This document shows, piece by piece, positions 1 to 11,209 of a stretch of 64,000 nucleotides of DNA (positions are counted from its first letter, which is position 1; every line of letters starts with the position of its first letter). A program made the position numbers and the translations under genes. The DNA lies in assembly GCA_948567375.1 (NCBI GenBank), contig OX419762.1, positions 11,166,001-11,230,000 on the forward strand, in the 5' to 3' direction. Source of the DNA: Lunularia cruciata (taxonomy: Eukaryota; Streptophyta; Marchantiopsida; Lunulariales; Lunulariaceae). The notes below the pieces were generated by a model, which saw only the letters and a list, made by a program, of their open reading frames with translations, searched no databases and was not told where the DNA came from.

Positions 1-2
1 CC

Positions 3-380
3 TGGAATTTTGGAAGTTTGGCCAAGTTGGGGGGACTGCGGTTGATCGAGTGTGCAGGACTCCAGTCATTGCCAGCTTCATTTGGGCAACTCCCTCACTT
101 GAGAGATTTGCAGGTCGACAAATGTGACCAATTGCAGGAACTGTCTGACAATTTCGGAAAGTTAGCGAAGTTGAAGAAACTACAGTTGTCCGTGTGTGGA
201 GAACTCCGAGCGCTACCGGATTCCTTTGGGCAACTTTCTCACTTGGAGGATCTGAGAATTTTCGGCTGTTGCAAGTTGCAGGTCCGTATCAATGGCAGGG
301 AAAGGTTAAGTCATCCATTCCTCAACGATAGTTTGGACGCAAGCAAAGGAGTGGTTCTCGGCCTTGGCACCAAAACATGA
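3..380 (+). CDS. 3' end of a leucine-rich-repeat (NLR-type) resistance-like gene, 5' truncated by the window edge
   Basis: The frame is open from the left edge to a TGA at 378-380, about 125 residues. It shows three to four repeats of about 24 residues of the pattern L..L.L..C..L..LP..FG.L..L (for example LPASFGQLPHLRDLQV and LPDSFGQLSHLEDLRI), followed by a short non-repeat tail. This LRR type, with Cys and 'LP.SFG.L', is typical of the C-terminal recognition domain of plant NB-ARC-LRR immune receptors, which act inside the cell. The NB-ARC and N-terminal domains would lie outside the window, so the NLR class cannot be told. An alpha/beta-hydrolase gene starts about 280 bases downstream on the same strand. 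Alternative: an LRR gene without NB-ARC. LRR call firm, NLR call inferred. Confidence 0.8.
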   Translation, partial: WNFGSLAKLGGLRLIECAGLQSLPASFGQLPHLRDLQVDKCDQLQELSDNFGKLAKLKKLQLSVCGELRALPDSFGQLSHLEDLRIFGCCKLQVRINGRERLSHPFLNDSLDASKGVVLGLGTKT

Positions 381-656
381 TAAAGGTAGACTTTGGCTTA
401 ACGGAAAATCAAGTAGTATTATTCATTACCTTCTACTAAGCTAGTCCGGAAGTTTTATCTTGTAAAAGGACTTGGGATTTAAAGTGCGGAAATATGAAAT
501 GTTTCTTGAGTATACACAGGGTGGCCTATCCTTCCAGAATTTTAAAGGTAAATAGAGGATTATCAAACACTTGAGCCATGTATTGTCCTCTGCAAGATTT
601 TCAGATTGTCACCACTTTTGACATGATTTCCCTTTGTTTGGGCAAAACTTTGCCAG

Positions 657-1992
657 GTGAACGATTCAGTTTTCTTAGTGCACCGGCCAGCGGGAGTCCC
701 GACGATGGATATCGTTTTCTTCCATGGGCTTCAACCCGAGTATAACTCTAGCCTAGATGTGCACCTTTCCACGTGGACCAGCGGACACGATATGCAAAAA
801 ATACTCTGGCCCCAATATTGGCTTCGTGATCAAGATGCGCAAATATTTTTTGTCCGCTATGATCGCGCGTTGGAGGAAATACAGTCGGGATTTCTTAGAG
901 ACTCCCATGTACCCTCATTCAGGAATCAGAATCCGGGGAGGTTTCTCACCAGGGAATTGCCGCGGGATCTCGATATTGCATTCGAGACAGGTCACTCTCT
1001 TTCACAAGACGGTAACGTCCTCCGACCAGTTATTTTTGTCGGCCACAGTTTCGGTGGTCTCGTGATCAACCATTTGTGCCTGTCCGTGCATATCAAGAAC
1101 AAGATGTTTAGTCCAAGAAGAGCAGGATGGTTGCGAAGACTTCAAGGAATTCTTTACTGTGGAACTCCTCACAATTATACTGCATCGGAAATGTTTGATA
1201 TCAATGCAAAGATGATCATCGACAAGAGTCCTCTGATCTTATTTGTGAACTCGTTGAGTAAACTTGGGGGAGACGGAGAAAAACTCCGTACGGTGTTGGC
1301 TAAACTTGACTGCGAGATTTTCAGTATTGGAGGGACATCCTTGACAAAGGTCAGTGCCGACTGTCTGCACTTGACACCTCAGTTTTATGACATTGTCGAT
1401 TCAAAGTAGCACATGAAAGGATTGAATTTCTAGGCCACTTAATCTATGCTTCTTAAATAGTTTTCATATCGATGTTAGAGTAACACTTGTTTTCAGTTTG
1501 ATTGGTGAACGGGATGTTGAAGAATTATTTAAGATGTCTATCTCTTTCTGATGGAGCTCAAAATACGTTCCGATTTATGTGAACGTAGACCACAAGTGGA
1601 GTTCCAAGCATAAAGGTCGTAGAGGAAGCATCTGCGCAGTGAGGAGAGAACTTCATCACAATGGAAGCCGATCATTTCTCACTGGGTAGGCCAGAGGGCA
1701 AGGATTCCAAGATGTTCCAGCATTTACTCAAGCTGATACTCCGTGTTAAGTCCAAGATCAAGGTACTCTTGCCATTCTTTCCTTGTACACCCTTGTTGAT
1801 CATGGGAATATGTATTGGCATCGCTTTAACCTTCATGAACCACTGATGTTCAAATTTCGTTTTATGAATTTGTCAACATGACAAATGCTGGTGAATTTGA
1901 CATTTTCTTTTATGATCTCTATGCAGGAGAAACCTCTTTCACTTGAGCCGCCATCAGAGGAAAGCTGTTCAAATGAATCAGATACAGAATGA
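657..1992 (+). CDS. SERAC1-like alpha/beta-hydrolase, three exons, possible pseudogene
   Basis: Exon 1 (657-1349) encodes an alpha/beta-hydrolase start: 'VHRPAG.P..DIVFFHG', a 'YW' segment, then the nucleophile elbow VGHSFGGLV (Ser about residue 131) and 'GTPH'. Its donor is AAG/gtcagt. Exon 2 (about 1589-1760) gives a KVVEEASA stretch and EADHFSLGRPEGKDS, which holds the likely catalytic His, then donor AAG/gtactc. Exon 3 (1927-1992) follows acceptor tatgcag and ends at TGA with an acidic tail. All junctions are phase 0. The family is the plant SERAC1-like lipase/esterase group, which stands alone or at the N terminus of hydrolase-NB-LRR receptors of bryophytes; here no NB-ARC follows. Exon 1 follows an AG at 655-656, so a 5' exon carrying the true start is probably upstream. 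Oddity: an in-frame TGA at 1640-1642 inside exon 2. A downstream AG at 1647-1648 could bypass it but would drop KVVEEASA, so the copy may be dead. Confidence 0.72.
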
Positions 1993-2558
1993 TACTGAGC
2001 TGTTTGCAAGAAACCCGTGAGAACATAGTCTCTCTTTGCCAACCATTCTTGCAGATACTGAACAAAAATGTGTTTTTATTGGAGATGTCTTGCATGTGAA
2101 TGATAATTGAAAGTGGAATGAATTGATCTAGCACAATTGAGTTTTAGCTAGATCAATTCTCAACTTGAATATGCTTTATTTCGCAGATGAGTTCCAGAAG
2201 ATCAAGATGACATACGATGATGTTAAGGGAGACAGAACTCTTCTTTAAGAGGTAAATACACAGAAATAGATCACATGAAATGGGAAATAAAGCAACATTC
2301 TTCGTCTTTAATGTTGTTGAAGGCTATAGGTGAAGAAAATGATATGGAAGAGAGTTGTTTCATGGTCACAAGTCAAGAGGAACAAATTTTCAATATACTA
2401 GATATGGCCATGTACAACATGCATACAACATGGACTTTATGCTTGTCAAGTTTCAACTTTGGTTAGAAAGAATTCAAGACAAAGGTTATATCTCATGCTT
2501 TCTACGACTGAAACGAGCCTCGGGATTCCTTAAAGATCAATCAAGTCAGCCAAGACTG
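1993..2558. other. No supported gene downstream of the hydrolase
   Basis: The short open frames here overlap in several frames and show no domain. A possible acceptor (tttcgcag at about 2187) is followed by a short open stretch, but no partner exon was found. It could be 3' UTR or a decayed downstream exon. Confidence 0.4.
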
Positions 2559-2613
2559 CCAAAATTCTTCAAAACAAAACCTGTCCAACCTCACAGGTTT
2601 TGAAGAATTTTGG
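2559..2613. repeat. Strong imperfect palindrome / RNA hairpin
   Basis: The left arm at 2559-2584 (starting ccaaaattcttcaaa) pairs with the right arm at 2593-2613 (ending ttgaagaattttgg). This gives about 21 base pairs with one 5-base bulge on the left side and an 8-base loop. It may be a tiny foldback relic, or a structured RNA if transcribed. No coding frame is associated. Confidence 0.75.
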
Positions 2614-5600
2614 TTATTGCCTGCTACATTTAGGCATTTCATGTGAATTCCAGAGATCTACTACCGTAATAAGTTGCAATCCATTTAGACGCTCAATTAG
2701 CCAACTTCTGGTGTGAACTCTGATGACTGCCGGACTCATTTGTGCAACTCGTTCACCTGCAAGTTTTGAAAATGGGGGACTGCCATGAAGTTGTAGGGCC
2801 TTACAACCACCTGGAACTTAAATCGTCCATTGCAACCATATCAGGAGTTTTGGGAAACGGTAATTTGATCTAACTGTCGGTGGAGGTCATTATAGTCTGG
2901 AAGCGTAGTACAATTTGCTCAATAGTAGCTACACTAAAGAGAGAAGCTAAGAGAACTACAAAATTAGAAACGTGCAAGCTGTGAGATTTTCTGGACACTA
3001 AAAGTTGTTAACATAAGATATTGACAGTTGATCGTTTTTTCATCTACTAACATCCAGAAGTTAAATTGATATTGCTTCTGAAAGAGCCAAATATGGGTTC
3101 CACCCCTATGTCTTCATTGCAAGAGTTGGTGGGCGGCTGCAAGATCCAACAGGTAAGGTTTTGATTTCGAATGGGCTAGAACCTAATATAGTTCTGTGAG
3201 GTTCCGTTGTCAAATAGGCACAATACTACCAGAGCGGGAGGTGGTGGCGGGGCCGAGCAGTTACACCCGAGGACGAGAAGAAGTGTCAGCGAAATAGTTG
3301 GCATGTGTCGGAAGCAGATACGACGGACCTGATCGGTAGCTGATGGTGTGCCGACATGATGCCGAAGGCAGAGGCAGTACAATGTGGAAGGAAGTGAACT
3401 AGAGAATATGGCTCCTGTGGCACAACTGGCATCAAAGTCACGTGGGATTGATCAGCAATACTCTAGATTAAAGGAGGAGCTAGTGTGCTTGGCTATGTAG
3501 AAGATGAGATAACGGCCCTGAGGCTGATATCAACATCGGATGATAGGAGAGGCTAGAAGCAGATCAGTGAATCGAGAGTATATGGAACCGAGCAATTCTA
3601 AACAGAGTTAATTACTGATGGCCACTAATTCCATAAGTAAAGAAATACACGGAGAGAGGAGGCGCTAAAGGAGCGAGTTTAGGGCCCTTACTGTGTCGAG
3701 TGACTGACTTATGTGAAGACTGTGTGTGATAATCTGGACATGCATATTGTCTAGGGCCAAAAGGGAGAACTAGGCACAGAACTAGTGAAAGAGAATGCCA
3801 GGGACGCCTTCACAATAAGGACCTGTCTTAACCAGGGTTAACCGGATCTTGAGATCATTCGAGCTCCTAGACATTTCTTACTCCTTCATGCTACAGTTTT
3901 CTTTACTATATTAAATTTCACGGGGGATTTGAGATGAGAGCAAATAAAGTCACTTTGAATCTCCCAAAAGTTTGACCATCACCATTCCATCCTTATACAA
4001 CGAGATCAAGACAGTTGTTGCCAGCAGATGGTCCGAGAGAAGTTTTGCCCAATCGCACTTCAGCACGCTATCCCTTGACTTCACAGAGCGGGTGAGAGGT
4101 GATGGATACTCTGTCACCCTCACGCTGTGCCCTGCATAATATCTCATCGGTTCATTCTCACTCCGCGGAATAGACCAATTTCGAGACTGTTTCCTGTGGA
4201 CGTGCCCTCTACAGGCTCTGTGGTCTTTACAGACAACGCCAGGTTACACGCTCATGTTAAGGTTGCAGGCAACCCAAGCGAAAGCGCAAATGGAAGTGCG
4301 GACCCAGAGGCAAAGGTAAACAGACTGAAGTTCGAAATCTGAACCACTGATGGGATTGACTGTGGGAATGGATCATCCAAAGGTTCCATCACTTCTCTTC
4401 ACATGTTTAACCATCACTTCAGAAATGTCCAAAATCTGATAAACTTTGCCCGAACCACAAGTTTGATGTAGGAAATCATGATGGTTTAGAATTACGGACT
4501 TGAATTCCCAATTAAACCATACAGTCCTCTAAACGAACTTAGACGTTAAGTACGTCCTGTGCATAGTATCATTCCGTAATACAATTTCAGTACGCGATCG
4601 GAAACGGATCGATTACACCCGTAGTGTTGTGAGTATATAAGCCGATAGGGATTCAATTCGTAGAACATGTCAGAGGCTTTGCGAATAATTTTAATTACAT
4701 AGTACAATTCTTTATAATTTCACTTACTGAACTGTTTTACTCCTTCCGGACCCCGATGCAAGAGAACTTTTGGTATGTACATGTGGTAATCGATGCCAGA
4801 TTTCAGAGGAACAAGATACCTTGCAAGAATTCCGTATTTTGTCAGCTGCTTTGCTAATAGAACACCCTACTTCTATTTTCCTTCTCTTTCCCGTTGCTCT
4901 TGGATCGCTGGATTTTACTGGGAGTGTGCGCTCTGGATAAACCTACATCGGGAGTCAAATCTAGAATAGACGGACGAAACCAGACAGGACAAATCTTACG
5001 GCAACTCTATATCATGAATCTCTTCACAAATTGCACTCGCATTATTGCTCAGGTGTTGCCATCTTCAGGAGCACCAAGCCCATTTAAGAGATCCACTCAC
5101 GGGTATGTACTCCCCATTGAATTTCACTTACACTGCGATGAGTATCAATAGCATGCTATTGTCCCGGGAGGGAATCAGATACTGTATCAAGAGTTGTAAC
5201 ATAGTGCCGATTGTATGAAACACCATGGAAATTGGAAGGCATTCTACACCACTCGAAAATCGACGGGGATGGAAGACGGAGGATCTAGCTCGAGAGGTTT
5301 ATCCACGATGAAAAAGGATGTATGATTCTTACAAGCAATTGTTTGTTGAAGAGATGAAGTTAAGGAAACAATTCACACGGTGAATTACACGGCAGTGTAA
5401 TTTTGAGCAAAGCATTGCATTATAAAAGTGACTATACAGGAATTTGGTCCTATGCAGAGCGCAAGGTATCCAACGGCCATTTTTTGCCTTTGTGGATTCA
5501 GGTAGAAATTTACATCGAATATAAGTCTAATGTCATGACCTAATATTGTTTGCCTGACGTTGTTCTGAGCTATTTCTGTACAGTAATTACAAACTATTCA

Positions 5601-7600
5601 ATCACTGAGAATGAATAGTGGGTCCTATGATTCCTCGTCGACGCAGGATCCACCGGGGAAATGAACTCCATTTCCTTCACCTTTACAGGACGTTTCTCCT
5701 GTGGAATCCATTGCTTTCAATGGCCGTTTACGCCCGTTTGCATTCCGACGAAGTGGACATGGATCAAGTGGAGAGGGAGCTCAGCTGGAGCCCGCGTAGG
5801 ATCTCAACTCTCGCATCATTCGCTGGCTGGGGCATCAATATATGGTGGAGCAGAGTCAACATGAACTTCCCCATGAAAGGGCAGAGGGACCGACTGTCGC
5901 ACTTTCTCACTCAGCAACCGGATTTTACTGCTGATGGAATCCACGAGAGCTGGTAATTGAGAATCCGAGTGGTCCAGCCAGAGTTCGAGGAGATATCTTC
6001 ATCAACGATTGATCCACCATAAAAAATGACAAACTGTCATTTGCAATCTATTTTCCTGTCCAGTGGAAGCAGAGACCTAGTTTGTCCAGAAGATTGGTCG
6101 AACGACAAGGGACTCATTTGTTTGATGGATCAGAGAAGATTAGGTGTACATGTTGGATTTTCAAAATGGGAGATGCAAGTATGAATAAGCTTCAGGGTAA
6201 TGAATCAAAGATGGAAGGATAAGTAAATGCAAAGCGAGGAATATACAGATTGAGTGGGACGATGCAGGAGGCCGAAAATATGTGAAAGTATGGAACACGG
6301 AGTCCTGTGTCCACCTGGTGTCGGAAAGGAAAATGTGGTTGAAGAATTGAAAGAGCTGTATAAAGTTGCTGCAACTGTGAGTAACGTTAACCAGAATGAC
6401 AAATTGAAACACTGCTGCAACTGATCTAGCCGACATGAAATCGATCGTTGTTGTAGCCCGTGCCTAAACTCTTTGAGAAATAGTCAAGAGATGGAAACGC
6501 CTGAGAGTAAATTTGGAGTGTAACCGAGTGGAGTCCAGGACGTTTTGACCTCGGGAAAGATTAAAGCACGAGCACCTCCTTCTACAGTGATCCATAAGGG
6601 CACCTACGCACCTCCTGGAAACCAATGGATCGCTTATCATAATGACACCGTGGAATTTGCGATACCGCGGCAAGTGGTATGACGAAGAATGAGTCTGGCG
6701 ATCTTGTCAACATGAATTGGAGATAGCGATGGAAAATTTTAGAAGGTGCAGGAATTCCTGAGGAGATGGTGAAGGACTGAGAGAAGATCACAACAACGTC
6801 AGATATCAGGAGCCGTTCGCACTGCACTTGTCTGCCTTAGCCAATCCAAGAATCTTGAGTTCCTCCTTTGATAAATTATCCGCAGGTTTGGTGGACTGGC
6901 CGGAACAGCAAACAAAGATCGATCTGCAACTTCGTTTCGCAGACTCCCCTTTGGTGCACTTGGTCAGCGTGACTTGGAGCAGATGGATCCGTGGCAGTGT
7001 CTATACCAGACGTTGTAAGTTTTCTTGTAGGTTCCGCTTTTTGTAGGATCCTTCTTCCTTCCTGCGAACGAAACTACTTGCTCAACGTCGAAAATTCTCT
7101 CGCACAAGGAAAATACTCTAGGCATGGTAAAATATGTGGAAATTTAATAACCGGGCACCCCAGGTCCCACAACTTCTATGCATCCCTGAACTGCACGGAG
7201 AAGTTGCATACGGCCAGTCCTCTGTTCAAGATTGTACAGGCGTTTGAATGGCAATCGGTAGATACTGAATTACTAGTCTCTCCTTCGTAGGAGGATGTCA
7301 AGAGAGACAAATGTTCTGCGAAACTACAATGGCGAATGTTGTTCCTGCGGCTAAGTTCTTCTGGGAGGACTGTCGGTGTCTTCTCAGCGATATCCTTGGA
7401 CTTCGATGGACACTACCACATGAGCCATAAGCGGGCATTCGATCCATCAGAAGGTATCGAGGTTCCGTCAACCGCAGGAGAAAGAAGAGAGGAGATTGGG
7501 TCCAGAAGAAGATCAGCTTCCAAAACCCATCATAGAGATTCAGATGCTACGAGGAAAGCAAAGCGAAACGGCTCATGAGTTGTCCTCTCCCATCTTCAAT
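2614..7600. other. Host-like DNA without a supportable gene
   Basis: Composition is more balanced than in the repeat regions and no transposon domain is visible. Open stretches include 3948-4136 (+, about 62 residues with a coding-like look but no Met), 4894-5151 (+), 5618-5956 (+, 112 residues, rich in Arg and Trp) and 7336-7578 (+, with a basic tail ending RKAKRNGS). The last is followed by AATAAAATAAA at about 7598, which would suit a polyadenylation signal. Possible donors and acceptors occur (gtaagt at about 7014, cttcgtag at about 7290), but no gene model keeps one frame and nothing matches a family I know. It may hold a rapidly evolving multi-exon gene, decayed gene pieces or a non-coding transcript. 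Confidence 0.35.
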
Positions 7601-7702
7601 AAAATAAAATATAAGCTGCTGACGTAACTATTTTGGGAGCTAGAACTCCAACCACTTCCGTCATTTTGATACGTTCAAACATGTGGATTCGGATTTTTTT
7701 AT

Positions 7703-7905
7703 GAAACATGTAAATTATAGTTTTTATGTGAAATTCCTGTTAGGACTTGCAAGGAAAAAAAAAACCTTCAAAAGCCTCCTCTTTAGAAGACAGTGAAGTC
7801 CTCGTTGGTTGAAACATGCATATTATGATTTCTACGTGAAGTTCCTATCAGGAACTGCATGGAAAACGAAAAGCTTGCAAAGCACTCCCTTCGAGAGAAA
7901 AGAGC
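7703..7905. repeat. Diverged tandem duplication, unit about 108 bp
   Basis: The segment starting gaaacatgtaaattatag at about 7703 recurs as gaaacatgcatattatga at about 7811. Both run through 'gtgaa.ttcct.t.agga.t' and an A-rich stretch. Copies differ at many sites, so the duplication is old. No coding frame is shared. Confidence 0.7.
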
Positions 7906-8112
7906 GAATGAGGTACTCCATCCGCCTCAACTTGTTGAGGATAACAAACGCTGCCTCAATTGGTTGATGTATTGCTGAAGGTGCAATATGCTCTCCTTCT
8001 TATTTTCATAAATGTAGCTCAATTACTTGAGCAAGTTGCCTTGTAAATTGACATAATGTCACTGAAACTCTTCCAATAAATCCTCGGGTAATTCTACTTA
8101 ACTAGAGTTTCA

Positions 8113-8240
8113 GGTCAAATCTAAGAGCAGAGGGGCATGATGTAGAGGATATACCAAAGCCAGAGCGAGTCAAATCCGAGAGGATAGGGCAAAGCAAGAG
8201 CAGGTCAAATCCAAGAGGACACAGCATAGAGTGAGGATCC
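8113..8240. repeat. Short tandem array, about three degenerate copies of a 40-55 bp unit
   Basis: 'gtcaaatc..agag' followed by an 'agag..a' run occurs at about 8113, 8168 and 8207. Copies are degenerate. The nearby 8375-8545 is CT-rich ('gctctccatgc' repeated). Confidence 0.55.
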
Positions 8241-9490
8241 AACAAATTAAGATGCTCATTCATGTATTGATGGATTCACAGAATCGAGAAATAAAAATTG
8301 AATCTGCAAGTTTATCAAGGAATCACTGTAAAAAAATTGTTTAAAAGACAATCAATTGTACTTATCTAATGTCATATGTTCAGCTCTTGCTCTCCATGCA
8401 CTCTAGTGTTTGCTCTCGACCAGTCTAGCTCTCTCTTTTGTTTCTCTCCATGCTCTCCATTTCCGCTCCTCATGCTCTTCACTATGCGTTTGCTCTTCTC
8501 CAAACTCCTTCGTTCTTTTATAAATCTAAAATGCTTAAACTTACTCTCCATGTTCAAATCTTTCTCATGGCAACAGTGTAGCTATGCACCCCTTGAATAC
8601 TAAACATAAAATTTGAAATAGCAAGTACTGAATTTACTGATTTAAACCATTGAACTGTATGCTTTATGAAATTTGTGTATAAAATCAATGTCATGGATAC
8701 CATAACCCGTCTTCAAGTGATGGGTTATGGCCAAAAGACTTAAAGAAAAACATTATCTCTAATTTTTGTTACTTTATTTTAATGCTAACACTTCTTCCAA
8801 AGGTGTCATGCTATTTCACATGGACGTATATTTATTTACCTATTAGGGGTTTAGTATAGGGGCTTTCAATATTATCCTCTATAGGATCACTATAGGTAGA
8901 GTCAGATCAGTAAATGCTTTCATAGTGACTTGAATAGAATAAATTAACTGGTCACAAATAAACCTTTTATGAGTAGATAGTTCATTTCTCTTCAGATTGA
9001 AGGATATATTTAGTCTTGGGTTTAAGAGAATAGTATTAAACTTTTGGGATCACGGAAGTAAGAAGAGATATCAAAAGTCGACACCAATCCCAAGAATAGT
9101 GTTAAAAAAATCATATTTTGAATGGTCCCTTGAACCAATTTGGAAACAACCACAAATATAACAGTCTCATAGCCCATAGCCATAAACCCTCTATGGGTCA
9201 TCTTTTCAAGAACCCGTAGTTGATGACGGGTTTGTAAGTGATTACGATACCACCTCTTGTGAACATTCATTAAAGCTATTAATTAAATTTGGAATCCATT
9301 ACATTTATTATAATTGTAGATGTGTGAAATTCAAATGCTTCCTTTCCATACCACTCATTCCCGGGTGCCCTTGTTGCAATGGTAAATTTTGCCATCAAAG
9401 CAAAAGTTCGGGGAGAATGCAAGTCCTATACTAGATTTGGTTGAAAATTATTTTCCTCCTACCCTAAGCACACATTTATACTCAATATTG
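8241..9490. other. AT-rich intergenic DNA without a gene
   Basis: CT-rich low-complexity sequence lies at 8375-8545. A 9-bp perfect inverted repeat (ccataaccc/gggttatgg) flanks about 13 bases at 8700-8730, and similar 'aacccgt...acgggtt' pieces lie at about 9210-9235. These could be edges of the neighbouring DNA transposon, but no matching terminal repeats were proved. No coding frame of note. Confidence 0.4.
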
Positions 9491-9787
9491 ATAATTATAA
9501 GTGATTCAATTTAGATTTATGGTTGTTATGAGAAAGCACTTGCCTTCCAAAAATTGGGAACTTGGATTCAACATTGAGTTTATTTTATTTCTAATGCTCC
9601 ACCTTAGTACCAAAAACCTGCTGAAGAGAATATTGAAAAGGTACATCCATGTCAAATTTTCTGACTTTAAGAATAGTGTTGAGGAATGGTTTGAGGACAA
9701 GTGGGATTGGAGGATTGGAGGAAAAGGAGATATGGATAATACATATATGCTTTGAAATGGTGAGGATTCATCCACGAAAGGCAATAT

Positions 9788-10425
9788 TTGGAAGAACAAA
9801 TGCAAATATCCCAAAGTACAAAGTTTGTATATAAAATCTTATGTATGCTTGATCCTATGGTGTTCAAACAACTTGTGAGAATGAATATAGGTTTGTTTGG
9901 TACTTTAGTGAATTTACTCAAAGAGCACATTGTCTTCAAAAAAATGGTGGATCCAAGAAGATACCAAACACCCATATGGTTGCAAGTTGCATTATCATTA
10001 GACTGATATGGACATAAGGAGTATGTCCAAATCAATTCCAATGGCATGAAATTATGGAGAACTAGTTCAAGATCTACAGCCAAATTTACTCAAAGAGTAA
10101 TCATTGCCATATTGGTTGTTTTGAGAAAGAAAGTACAATGGCCGAGGAGTGAGGAGAGGGCTAGAATTTCATCTGTGTTTGCAAACAAAGGGTTCCAAGG
10201 GTTAGTGGATGGTATGCTCTTTCATTTGGCACAACAATACACTATTGATGTGAAAGTTTAGAAAGGGCTCATACTCAATCAATGGTCAGGTGACCTTTGA
10301 TGACAAGCACAAAATTCTCCACTTCTTTACAAGTAAAAACAAATGTATATTGAGCACTTTGGGTCAAAAATTTCAGGGTACTAAAGATTTTCATTTATGT
10401 CTAATGGTGATTGATAGTTGATTCA
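9788..10425 (+). pseudogene. PIF/Harbinger (HARBI1-like) transposase, degenerate
   Basis: One frame from 9788 to 10258 and a shifted frame from 10263 to about 10425 together show the order of a Harbinger transposase: a helix-turn-helix-like start, 'STAKFTQRVIIAIL', a 'V.WP..EER..I...FANKGF.G..DG' block holding the first acidic residue of the catalytic triad, and 'YSINGQVTFDDKHKI'. These blocks fit the DDE transposase of PIF/Harbinger elements, which cut and paste their own DNA. The frame is broken by TGA at 10004-10006, TAG at 10259-10261 and a shift at about 10262. The usual 'GS.HD' and third acidic blocks are not recognisable, so the copy is dead. Weak related frames extend to about 10675. 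Frames upstream (9501-9755) could be remains of the N terminus. Terminal inverted repeats were not found. Confidence 0.75.
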
Positions 10426-10679
10426 TGAGGACATGACCAATGAGCAATAGGACATTTGCTTAGGAATATTTGGTTCATATCATCATATGACATGTTTAAA
10501 ATTGCAAGAGGTTTGGTTACACCTAAATCACAGACTTAGTTGCACTTCATTTGAAAGCCATCAATATTTGTGGGATGATGAAGAGGAAATAGTTAGAGAT
10601 GAAGATGCCTCTACGTTCATGGATGCAAAGTGCACCAAATCATCCCTGCACAGAGGTTGGTGTTTGGAGCATTAGCTAT

Positions 10680-11200
10680 ATCAAAGAAGACACAAGGCAA
10701 TTAGTTGTAGAGATTTTCCTAACATTAAACCAATCACCTAGGGGATATTTGTAAGAGCTTAATGAATGAATAAAGTTAAATTGTCTCACCCAATGTTTGT
10801 TTTGATATTGTTGACAAAATGACTTTGCTTAAATTTGATTATATCCACCCATTTGGCATTGTGTTTACTCACTATATGTGTGGGTTTGCCTATAGGTGGG
10901 GCAAGCACTCATTGCAAAGATGGATAAACTAGATCCACCTAGGTTGGGAGTTAGATCTACCCAAGAAAAAATTGGACCCACCAAGTTGAAGGGCAAATCT
11001 TTGTCAGATCTGCCGATTGGGGTTGGGTCTACCTCCTATTGTACTTTGCTTTTCTCTCTTTGGGAACACACAAGGTGCCTAGCTATGGAGCCTATAGATC
11101 AGAGGTTGTAGATAAACCTATCCTTACTAGTTTGAGCATGTGTAGAACCCAATCAGGAGAACCTCTCACTCTAAGTTTTGATATTCTATCCGGGTAGGGT
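10680..11200. other. No gene seen
   Basis: Short frames only (for example 10896-11111 +), none with a recognisable domain. It probably includes the 3' end of the Harbinger element and the flank of the next retroelement. Confidence 0.4.
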
Positions 11201-11209
11201 AGTAATGAG

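Noticed and set aside
757-1065. 102-residue frame overlapping the hydrolase exon
   Set aside because: Out-of-frame shadow of the hydrolase.
5618-5956. 112-residue plus-strand frame as a gene
   Set aside because: All three plus frames are open over much of the stretch, and no frame gave a recognisable family or splice partners.
6161-6827. Cluster of overlapping minus-strand frames
   Set aside because: Three frames overlap in the same bases, none with a domain, splice partners or coding-like periodicity that I could see.
9506-10083. Minus-strand frames of 102 and 138 residues
   Set aside because: They are antisense to the Harbinger transposase, whose motifs are on the plus strand.
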